Below are positions 7,389-13,051 of a stretch of DNA of 13,175 nucleotides, piece after piece (the stretch's first letter is position 1; every line of letters starts with the position of its first letter). This DNA comes from JANYCO01 sp964437245 (lineage in GTDB: Bacteria > Bacteroidota > Bacteroidia > Cytophagales > Cytophagaceae). The DNA is taken from the NCBI GenBank assembly GCA_964437245.1, contig CAYTGJ010000129.1, positions 1-13,175 of the forward strand. Direction: 5' to 3'. Made by a program: the position numbers and the translations under genes. The notes beneath the pieces are model-generated. The model was not told the DNA's origin. It was given only the letters and a program-made list of their open reading frames with translations, and ran no database searches.

Positions 7389-8003
7389 ATGAATGATTCA
7401 CTGCAAAGAAACAAACATTTGATTAGGATAATTTCTCTAATCATAGTTGGCCTTTACATTTCAATACGGCTAATTAGTACAGCTGATGAGTCATTCATTT
7501 TTGATTTCTTTCCATACTTAATCGCAGGATTTATTTTCCTGGTAATATTTATTTATAACCTGTATAAGGACTTGTGTGAATTCTTTGATTCAAATAGAAT
7601 CAAAAGTTTCCTTTCTACTTTCATAGGATTATTTTTTATTGTCCTGATTTTTGGAATTAATTACAAACTTGATTTACGAGATAGCTCACCAATAATAATT
7701 AAAGCATTTTATGACGGAGGATATAATGGAGTTGGATTAGAATTACGTGAAGATAATACATATAAAATTACAAATGGAAGTGGATTGGGCGGTGAAGATT
7801 TCCGAGGAACTTTTAAGATAAACGACAGCTTAGTGATTTTGGATAAATCTTCTATTGATAACGTAATCAAAAGCGAATACTTAATTATCCCAAATCCAAC
7901 AAAGGATTCTTCAGATAGCTATATTTACCAATATGATACCAATACAAAAAGCATAATTACAGAGGAATTATCATTTAGAATAACTGAAGATAATAGAAAA
8001 TAA
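7389..8003 (+). CDS. Cassette B: membrane protein with exported C-terminal domain, unknown function
   Basis: This is a 204-residue protein whose ATG is only 13 bp after the GTT junction, so the cassette carries almost no leader and must be transcribed from upstream. Three hydrophobic helices are seen: about residues 11-28 (LIRIISLIIVGLYISIRL), 39-57 (FPYLIAGFIFLVIFIYNLY) and 74-92 (FLSTFIGLFFIVLIFGINY). A C-terminal domain of about 110 residues follows, beta-rich with YKITNGSGLGGEDFRGTFKI. That segment resembles small lipocalin-like or copper-resistance-type strands, but no family is certain. The stop is 6 bp before the R'' arm of attC2. Confidence 0.65.
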   Translation: MNDSLQRNKHLIRIISLIIVGLYISIRLISTADESFIFDFFPYLIAGFIFLVIFIYNLYKDLCEFFDSNRIKSFLSTFIGLFFIVLIFGINYKLDLRDSSPIIIKAFYDGGYNGVGLELREDNTYKITNGSGLGGEDFRGTFKINDSLVILDKSSIDNVIKSEYLIIPNPTKDSSDSYIYQYDTNTKSIITEELSFRITEDNRK

Positions 8004-8009
8004 ATGGTA

Positions 8010-8178
8010 TACTGGTAACATCAGGTTGTGGCCATGGCGGTTGTTGTTTGTACTTTTAAGGTCAGTGCTTCTAAGTCCCACACTTTATTATTATTATTAT
8101 ATGACGTGTGGGTTTCGTCTCGGTGGATAGTTTTGATCTCTAAAACCCGCCACGTCAACACCCCAAACGTTAGCCGTA
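8010..8178 (+). other. attC-like site 2 (end of cassette B)
   Basis: The R'' arm TACTGGTAAC (8010-8019) is the exact reverse complement of the first ten bases of cassette B (7376-7385). The right side carries CCGCCACGTCAACACCCC followed by AAACGTT. It pairs imperfectly with the GGTTGTGGCCATGGCGG side near 8024-8040. An internal hairpin CCCACAC (8077-8083) / GTGTGGG (8106-8112) surrounds a TTA triplet run (8085-8100). The junction is GTT at 8169-8171. It is the longest of the four sites, at about 165 bp. Confidence 0.7.
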
Positions 8179-8269
8179 AGGCTAAAAAACAGCAGGAACA
8201 AATAAATTTTATATTTTCTCTAATCTATTTTCTACCCAATTATCCATTAACAAGATAATGTTAGAAAAT
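8169..8269 (+). other. Cassette C remnant
   Basis: About 100 bp follow the GTT at 8169 before the sequence changes abruptly into the second integrase 3' fragment. It starts with a small hairpin TTAGCC-GTAA-GGCTAA (8170-8185) and holds no convincing gene. An ATG at 8258 happens to be in frame with the integrase fragment and could give a 26-residue peptide ending at 8338. No R'' arm matching its start is present, so the cassette is cut short. Confidence 0.55.
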
Positions 8270-8338
8270 ATTTATACCCACGTAACCACAAAAGGATTTA
8301 GTCAGATAAAAAGCCCTATTGAAGCATTGGATTTTTAG
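8270..8338 (+). pseudogene. Tyrosine recombinase C-terminal remnant, copy 2
   Basis: Only the last part is present: IYTHVTTKGFSQIKSPIEA then LDF and a TAG. It begins one codon before the active-site Tyr. Compared with copy 1, a CAG (Gln) codon is TAG here, so it stops eight codons earlier. It follows the cassette C remnant without the 33-bp palindrome that precedes copies 1 and 3. Confidence 0.85.
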
Positions 8339-8407
8339 GGAATTGGGATTAAATTGAGTTGAGGGATAATGTTTGGAGTTATGGAAAATAAATATTCAAT
8401 ACTACAA

Positions 8408-8435
8408 TTGATGCGATTATTTGAATTTATATTTA
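8408..8435 (+). promoter_or_regulatory. Candidate cassette promoter (Pc-like) in module copy 2
   Basis: It is identical to copy 1: TTG (8408-8410), 17 bp, TATATTTA (8428-8435), pointing at cassette D, whose start codon lies 116 bp downstream. Confidence 0.45.
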
Positions 8436-8465
8436 ACCCAGATTCAAAGATCTCATAAATAGGAA

Positions 8466-8493
8466 ATACCCGCAATGCGGGTATGGATACGTT
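8466..8493 (+). other. attI-like recombination site 2
   Basis: The same 19-bp palindrome (8466-8484), GGATAC and GTT (8491-8493) as at site 1, here followed by GTGCGTA of cassette D instead of AGCAGC of cassette A. The divergence point defines the crossover to within the GTT. Confidence 0.6.
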
Positions 8494-8551
8494 GTGCGTA
8501 ATAAAATGGAGCATCGAACAACACAGACAGATAAGACAATAAATTCATTCT

Positions 8552-9067
8552 ATGCTAGACGACATTGAAACACAAAAAAGTGGTTACCTCAAACTCGTTG
8601 ACTTGTGTATTGGGGACTCTAAACGGCTTGAGCTGACGGACTTCATTAAGGATTTGACAAACCATAACGGTGATGAAAATTTCGTTACAACATTAAATTA
8701 TGTTAAAGATTACTTAGACCAAAATGGAATTCACTTCATTATGGCACTTGATTGGAAACAGGAAATTAGGGACTTAGCCTGGAGGATAGAATCATCTTTA
8801 AGAGATAATTTTAATCTGACAATCACCTTACCAAATCCTATTACCTACGGAGAAAGAGCATCGGTTTCGTCTAAAAATGTTTTTAAAGATTTTGATAAAT
8901 CCTTAAAGATTCAAAATTTTAAAATTGGCTTTATTGACACCGATGCAGACGAGTACATAATCATTGTTCATAAGACAAAAGACGAACATGAGATAGTGGA
9001 TGCCGTTAAGAAAATTGGGTATAATTACTTGGATGCGGACTCTCCAAAAGTAAACAACGTGAATTAA
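8552..9067 (+). CDS. Cassette D: DUF6630-like protein
   Basis: This is a 171-residue soluble protein without a signal peptide. The first half is helical. The second half has the layout I associate with DUF6630: IHFIMALDWKQEIRDLAWRI, a strand, YGERASVSSKNVFKDFDKSL, then IGFIDTDADEYIIIVHKT and a final helix. DUF6630 proteins are of unknown function and are often found as scattered accessory genes. The family call is from memory of the conserved DWK and FIDTDxDEY motifs. The ATG at 8552 is 58 bp after the attI GTT; an upstream ATG at 8506 is out of frame. The stop is 17 bp before the R'' arm of attC3. Confidence 0.65.
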   Translation: MLDDIETQKSGYLKLVDLCIGDSKRLELTDFIKDLTNHNGDENFVTTLNYVKDYLDQNGIHFIMALDWKQEIRDLAWRIESSLRDNFNLTITLPNPITYGERASVSSKNVFKDFDKSLKIQNFKIGFIDTDADEYIIIVHKTKDEHEIVDAVKKIGYNYLDADSPKVNNVN

Positions 9068-9084
9068 AACGTAGAAGATTTTAC

Positions 9085-9179
9085 TACGCACAACAAAATG
9101 TATAATCCATGGCGCTGATAAGGAGGACTTTTTTTTATTTTCACTCAGCGCCACGGCTTATACATAAACGTTACCTGCT
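9085..9179 (+). other. attC-like site 3 (end of cassette D)
   Basis: This is the clearest attC in the window. The R'' arm TACGCACAAC (9085-9094) is the exact reverse complement of the first ten bases of cassette D (GTTGTGCGTA at 8491). Then ATGTATAA (9098-9105) pairs with TTATACAT (9158-9165) and GGCGCTGA (9111-9118) with TCAGCGCC (9145-9152), leaving a 26-nt T-rich tip. The junction is GTT at 9170-9172. Confidence 0.85.
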
Positions 9180-9220
9180 ATTTTAGACCGACACAGCCTG
9201 ACAGAAAAAATCACGAAATT

Positions 9221-9247
9221 TGTCCCCGACTTGAAAAGTCAATCGTC
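9221..9247 (+). promoter_or_regulatory. Candidate ECF-type promoter of cassette E
   Basis: TGTCCC (9221-9226), a 17-bp spacer and CGTC (9244-9247) lie about 30 bp before the DGPF gene. This resembles ECF42 target promoters (TGTCGA near -35 and CGTC or CGAC near -10, as I recall from the actinobacterial family), so the operon could be autoregulated. It is inside the cassette and would move with it. The match is partial. Confidence 0.35.
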
Positions 9248-9276
9248 ATTAAGTCGAACATTAAAATTTTAAAACA

Positions 9277-9621
9277 ATGAAAGAATTTGCGTTAATTTTC
9301 AGACTGAAAGACATTGCCGACTTCAAACCATCGCCTGAACAAATGCAGGAACGTATGAATTGGTTAGCAGGTATTGCTTCACAAAACAAGTTGGTGGACA
9401 AAGGAAACACACTTTTACCAATTCCGGGAAGTGCGAAAACCGTTAAACCTAACAACGTGGTAACGGACGGACCTTATACCGAAATCAAGGAATTTATTAG
9501 CGGTTACATTGTCGTAAAAGCTGACACCATTGATGAAGCCGTAGAAATGGCAAAAGGTAATCCGATTTTTGACCAAGTAGGTGGAAACATTGAAGTGAGA
9601 GAAGTTTTAAAACGTGATTAA
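9277..9621 (+). CDS. Cassette E, gene 1: YCII/DGPF-domain protein
   Basis: This is a 114-residue protein with the hallmark motif VTDGPYTEIKEFISGYIVV (the DGPF-type signature, here DGPY). It ends in IEVREV, as members of the YCII-related/DGPF family do. These ferredoxin-fold proteins are regularly encoded next to ECF42 sigma factors, which is the case here: the stop overlaps the GTG start of the sigma factor by 8 bp, implying translational coupling. The biochemical role is not established. The proposed roles are a catalytic protein or a sensor partner of the sigma factor. Confidence 0.88.
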   Translation: MKEFALIFRLKDIADFKPSPEQMQERMNWLAGIASQNKLVDKGNTLLPIPGSAKTVKPNNVVTDGPYTEIKEFISGYIVVKADTIDEAVEMAKGNPIFDQVGGNIEVREVLKRD

Positions 9622-10864
9622 CCCAAAATCACATAACGAACTTTTACCTCATTTATTCCGGCAGGAATATGCGAAAATGACGGCTGTTTTATGCCGTCAT
9701 TTTGGTTTGAAGCACATTGAAATTGCCGAAGACATTGCCAGCGATACGTTTCTAAAAGCATCGGAACATTGGGCAATCAACGGAATACCTGAAAACCCGG
9801 CAGCGTGGCTTTACACAGTTGCCAAAAACAAAACCAAAGATTATTTCAAACACATTGCCGTTTTTGAAACGCAAATCAAAGAAGCCATAAAACCAACTGA
9901 ACTTGAAACAGAACAAAATTTTCAGTTCAGCAGTCAAACCATTTCGGATAGTCAGTTGGCAATGATTTTTGCGGTTTGCAATCCGACAAATTCAACCGAA
10001 AGTCAAATTTGTTTGGCACTTCAAATTCTTTGCGGTTTCAGTGTGGAAGAAATCGCTAACGCTTTTTTGACAAAAACAGAAACGATAAAAAAACGATTGT
10101 TACGAGCCAGAACAAATCTTCGTAACGACAACTTTCAAATCAAAATTTTAAGCGAAACAGAAATTAAATCACGGTTAGACACGGTTTTGAAAACATTGTA
10201 TTTGCTGTTTAACGAAGGTTATTTTTCCAAAACAAACAATCAGCAAATCCGAAAAGACTTTTGTTCGGAAGCCGTAAGACTAACGCTAATCTTAACAGAC
10301 AACGACTATACAAACACACCGCAGACAAACGCATTACTTGCTTTAATGTGCTTTCAAAGTTCACGACTTGAAGCAAGAACAAACGACAAAGGCGAAGCTG
10401 TTTTATTTGACGAACAAGACAAAAGTTTGTGGGACAAAACACTAATTGAAAAAGGGAATTACTATTTGGTAAACGCCTGTAACGGAAACGAAGTTTCAAA
10501 ATATCATTTGGAAGCAGGTATTGCTTATTGGCATACTACACCAACAGACCAAAACAAATGGCAACACATTTTACAGCTTTACAACCAACTTATTCTTATT
10601 GAATATTCGCCCATAACAGCATTGAACAGGACATTTGCGTTTTCCAAAGTTTACGGACACGACAAAGCAATTCCGGAAACGAAAAAACTGAATTTGATTG
10701 AAAGCAACTATTATCACGAATTGTTGGGTTACTTGTATGCCGACACAGACTTTGGCAAAGCAATTTACCATTATGAAACCGCCATCGGACTGACAAAATC
10801 CAAGACGGAAAAACAAACGCTGACAAAAGAAATCGAGCGACTGAAAGAAAAAAACAGCAAGTAA
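9614..10864 (+). CDS. Cassette E, gene 2: ECF42-type RNA polymerase sigma factor with C-terminal TPR/DUF6596 extension
   Basis: This is a 416-residue protein with a GTG start inside the end of the DGPF gene. Sigma region 2 is seen at about residues 12-80 (IAEDIASDTFLKASEHW, PAAWLYTVAKNKTKDYFK). Region 4 lies at about 135-175 (LALQILCGFSVEEIANAFLT, KTETIKKRLLRARTNLR). A long extension follows with the DUF6596 signatures LYLLFNEGYFS, CSEAVRLTLIL, ALLALMCFQSSRLEAR and SLWDKTLIEKG, then TPR-like helices to the end (LGYLYADTDFGKAIYHYETA). ECF42 factors lack an anti-sigma factor; the C-terminal part is thought to control activity. No anti-sigma gene is present, which fits. Finding a whole ECF42 operon as a single 1.8-kb cassette is noteworthy. 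Confidence 0.88.
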   Translation: MINPKSHNELLPHLFRQEYAKMTAVLCRHFGLKHIEIAEDIASDTFLKASEHWAINGIPENPAAWLYTVAKNKTKDYFKHIAVFETQIKEAIKPTELETEQNFQFSSQTISDSQLAMIFAVCNPTNSTESQICLALQILCGFSVEEIANAFLTKTETIKKRLLRARTNLRNDNFQIKILSETEIKSRLDTVLKTLYLLFNEGYFSKTNNQQIRKDFCSEAVRLTLILTDNDYTNTPQTNALLALMCFQSSRLEARTNDKGEAVLFDEQDKSLWDKTLIEKGNYYLVNACNGNEVSKYHLEAGIAYWHTTPTDQNKWQHILQLYNQLILIEYSPITALNRTFAFSKVYGHDKAIPETKKLNLIESNYYHELLGYLYADTDFGKAIYHYETAIGLTKSKTEKQTLTKEIERLKEKNSK

Positions 10865-10882
10865 CATCGCATTGGAAAAATG

Positions 10883-11003
10883 GCAGGTTAACGGCTAAGC
10901 TGAACATTTCTGCATTTTTTACCGCCGAATGTGTTTCACATTCAGCTTTTACTTTGTAAGTTAGCTTCTGTGAAAACACATCGGCTACGTTCCGTTATTT
11001 GCA
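10883..11003 (+). other. attC-like site 4 (end of cassette E)
   Basis: The R'' arm GCAGGTTAAC (10883-10892) matches the reverse complement of the cassette E start (GTTACCTGC at 9170) with one extra base. TAACGG (10889-10894) pairs with CCGTTA (10992-10997). GTGTTTCACA near 10931 pairs with TGTGAAAACAC near 10970 with one bulge. The junction I favour is GTT at 10994. The inner pairing is weaker than in the other sites and the bases before the GTT are CC instead of AAC, so this site is the least certain. Confidence 0.5.
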
Positions 11004-11077
11004 ACCCTAACCGACCATCGTGCAGACATCAACGGACGAACAAAACGGACAACCAAGCCCACCCGTCACCTTAAAAA

Positions 11078-11110
11078 TTGACAGGGCTAAAAACATTTAT
11101 TTTAAATTTG
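11078..11110 (+). promoter_or_regulatory. Bacteroidota-type promoter of cassette F
   Basis: TTG (11078-11080), a 22-bp spacer and TAAATTTG (11103-11110) are a full match to the TTG / TAnnTTTG pattern. The start codon of the AraC-type regulator is 17 bp after the -7 element, which implies a short leader. The promoter lies inside the cassette. Confidence 0.6.
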
Positions 11111-11127
11111 TGGCGGACAATTAGACA

Positions 11128-12003
11128 ATGCCAAAGAAAAAAAATTCCATACCCGTAAATCCTATGACAGCCGAGCTTGGCACAGGTACTTTCATTGCGA
11201 AAATGGCGAGCAAAGATTTGCATTTATACGAACAGTTTGAGGAATTTAACAGTATAAAACAATCACACAGAGATGAATATCACTTGTTTTTCTTACAAGA
11301 AAAAGGAACAACAACTATTGAAATTGATTTTAAGAAATACATCGTAAACCCCTTATCGGTTATTTTTATTCAACAAAACCAAGTGCATAGAACTTTGGAG
11401 TTTAAAAACGCAACGGTAAGTGTTTGTGCAATCAGTAACGAAAACTTAAATCCCGAATATTTAAACTTGTTGGAAGAAATTGCACCGGCAAAACCTTTGA
11501 CATTAAAGCAAGATGCGTTTTCTATTATTTCCGAAGCCGTATCACTCTGCATAAAGCTATCTGAACGAAAAAACGAAAAATTATATCAAAAATTACTTGT
11601 CGGAAGTTGCGAAACTTTAATCGGGCTTGTTATTTCACAGTATTTAGTCCAATCAAAACCATTGGACAAACTTTCAAGATTTGAAATTGTAACCAAAGCC
11701 TTTAAACAATTATTGGAACATAATTTTGTTAGTGCAAAACGACCAAGTGAATATGCTCAGCAATTAAACATTTCTACTGCATATTTGAACGAATGTATTA
11801 AAAACATAACAGGACATTCCGTTTCACATCACATACAACAGCGTGTAGTTTTAGAAGCAAAACGTTTACTTTATCATTCCGATAAGTCGATAAAAGAAAT
11901 CGCAACTGAATTGGGTTATGACGATTATCCCTATTTTTCAAGACTGTTTACCAAAGTTACAGGAATGACAGCTTTGACATTCAGAAACAAAAACCACGAT
12001 TAG
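11128..12003 (+). CDS. Cassette F, gene 1: AraC-family transcriptional regulator
   Basis: This is a 291-residue protein. The N-terminal half is a cupin-like effector or dimerisation region (EYHLFFLQEKGTTTIEIDF, PLSVIFIQQNQVHRTLEF). The C-terminal 100 residues or so form the double helix-turn-helix of the AraC family: SEYAQQLNISTAYLNECIKN, then a second module IKEIATELGYDDYPYFSRLF followed by TKVTGMTALTFR. The ATG at 11128 is the first after a good promoter. It is likely to control the downstream reductase gene (80-bp gap). Such regulators are commonly paired with small redox or iron-related genes in Bacteroidota; the ligand is unknown. Confidence 0.9.
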   Translation: MPKKKNSIPVNPMTAELGTGTFIAKMASKDLHLYEQFEEFNSIKQSHRDEYHLFFLQEKGTTTIEIDFKKYIVNPLSVIFIQQNQVHRTLEFKNATVSVCAISNENLNPEYLNLLEEIAPAKPLTLKQDAFSIISEAVSLCIKLSERKNEKLYQKLLVGSCETLIGLVISQYLVQSKPLDKLSRFEIVTKAFKQLLEHNFVSAKRPSEYAQQLNISTAYLNECIKNITGHSVSHHIQQRVVLEAKRLLYHSDKSIKEIATELGYDDYPYFSRLFTKVTGMTALTFRNKNHD

Positions 12004-12082
12004 TCCAATACTTACCCTTTTCTTGCATTGTTTGAAATTACAGTTCATTGTTCCTTTGCATTAAATTTCAATGTAGTAAACA

Positions 12083-12793
12083 ATGATTTCAAGCATACCA
12101 AAATGGGTTAGTAATTTGTTCGGAAGTGCAATGAAACCCAATGTAAAAGTTTTAGAAACTTCTTACATCAGTCCGCAAATAAAGAAAATTCGTTTTCAAG
12201 GCGACATTTCAAAATGGAGTTTTAAAATCGGTTATGCGAGTGTTGTTCGTGTAAGCGAAACCGAATTTAGAAATTACACAGTTGCTTACCACGACACGAA
12301 AAACGGAATTTTTGATATTATTTTTCACATTCACGGCAACGGAGTTGGAAGTAAATATATTGACACATTGCAAGCAAATGACGAACTATTTATTAGTCCA
12401 CCAAGAGGAAAAAAGCTGTATGAACAAAACGTAGAACAACAATTATTTTTTGGCGATGAAACTTCGTTGGGCGTTGCTTTTGCACTATTGCCGTTATTGA
12501 AGAAAAACAATCATCAATTTCAATTCTATTTTGAGTTGGACGAAGAAAACAAAACTATTCCCGAACTGTTGAAATTGGAAAATTTCACGGTGTTTCCCAA
12601 AAACAATTCATTCAGAAATGAAAAATGGGTAAGCGATTTACCTTTATTCAAAACAGACGAATGGAACATCGCCAATTTCGCATTAGTCGGAAATGTAAAA
12701 TCTGTTCAGGCATTCAGAAAAGTATCGAAAGACAAAACGCAAGGAAACATCTATTCGCAAGGTTATTGGCTTGAAGGAAAGAAAGGATTGTGA
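12083..12793 (+). CDS. Cassette F, gene 2: siderophore-interacting-type FAD-dependent reductase
   Basis: This is a 236-residue protein of the siderophore-interacting/ferric-reductase group. The FAD-binding beta-barrel carries RNYTVAYHD (the R-x-Y-T flavin motif) and a GNGVGSKYI phosphate-binding loop. The C-terminal nucleotide domain starts with LFFGDETSLGVAFALLPLL. It would reduce ferric chelates or another substrate with NAD(P)H in the cytoplasm. The start at 12083 includes SSIPKWVSNLFGSAM, typical of the Bacteroidota members, so it is preferred over the internal Met. The next gene follows after 18 bp, so an operon is likely. Confidence 0.82.
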   Translation: MISSIPKWVSNLFGSAMKPNVKVLETSYISPQIKKIRFQGDISKWSFKIGYASVVRVSETEFRNYTVAYHDTKNGIFDIIFHIHGNGVGSKYIDTLQANDELFISPPRGKKLYEQNVEQQLFFGDETSLGVAFALLPLLKKNNHQFQFYFELDEENKTIPELLKLENFTVFPKNNSFRNEKWVSDLPLFKTDEWNIANFALVGNVKSVQAFRKVSKDKTQGNIYSQGYWLEGKKGL

Positions 12794-12811
12794 AATCTTT
12801 AAAACTATGTG

Positions 12812-13015
12812 ATGATTTATGTTTTTAGAACATCGGTAAGACTGAAAAAGGAAGTTAGAAAATTGACACCGCACTTAAACGACTCGTTGCGACAATCCAA
12901 GTGGAACTTTGACTTTGAAGATTGCGACAAGATTTTACGCATTGACACTTCAACAGACAAAACAGAAACTATAGTGAAACTCTTGAACGACAAAGGTTTT
13001 AACTGCGAAGAACTG
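12812..13015 (+). pseudogene. Cassette F, gene 3: small HMA-like protein, 3' end replaced by palindrome and integrase fragment
   Basis: ATG at 12812 opens MIYVFRTSVRLKKEVRKLTP, with KWNFDFEDCDKILRID and a last native-looking segment GFNCEEL. This is the layout of small Bacteroidota proteins of about 70 residues with a ferredoxin-like, heavy-metal-associated-like fold but no CxxC metal motif. Relatives end within a few residues of CEEL, so nearly the whole domain remains. No stop occurs: the frame runs on through the palindrome (FPGWSGDQPGNK) into the integrase fragment up to the window end, giving a chimeric frame of at least 121 codons. It follows the reductase gene by 18 bp. Confidence 0.7.
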
Positions 13016-13051
13016 TTTCCTGGCTGGTCTGGGGACCAGCCAGGAAACAAG
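13016..13051. repeat. Palindromic repeat, copy 2
   Basis: The arms TTTCCTGGCTGGTC (13016-13029) and GACCAGCCAGGAAA (13034-13047) surround TGGG. The 33 bases 13019-13051 are identical to 6282-6314. The stem is three base pairs longer than in copy 1 because the preceding bases are TTT. It is inserted at the end of the HMA-like gene and joined to a longer integrase fragment. Confidence 0.85.

Larger units (their letters stand above)
8270..8493 (+). repeat. Direct repeat copy 2: integrase 3' end + leader + attI-like site
   Basis: This is the partner of 6380-6603, with three mismatches found in 224 bp. It sits between the cassette C remnant and cassette D, giving the array a second internal attI-like site. 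Confidence 0.9.

Noticed and set aside
8085..8100. TTA triplet run as a phase-variable microsatellite
   Set aside because: It is in the non-coding tip of attC2, only about five units long, and a triplet change would not shift any frame.
8028..8258. 76-codon frame beginning MAMAVVVCTFK
   Set aside because: It lies across the attC2-like site and the cassette C remnant. The reading reflects the inverted repeats, not a protein.
9119..9126. AAGGAGG-like Shine-Dalgarno sequence in the tip of attC3
   Set aside because: No start codon follows at a useful distance, and Bacteroidota rarely rely on such sites. It is probably chance in the variable tip.
10989..10991. Alternative cassette junction at the first GTT of attC4 (TACGTTCC)
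   Set aside because: No R'' arm containing the matching GGAAC is present, while the GTT at 10994 pairs with TAACGG and keeps the own-start match of cassette E.
6282..13051. Insertion sequence bounded by the two 33-bp palindromes
   Set aside because: The interior has no transposase, and the palindromes are followed by different lengths of the same integrase gene, which does not fit the ends of one transposon.
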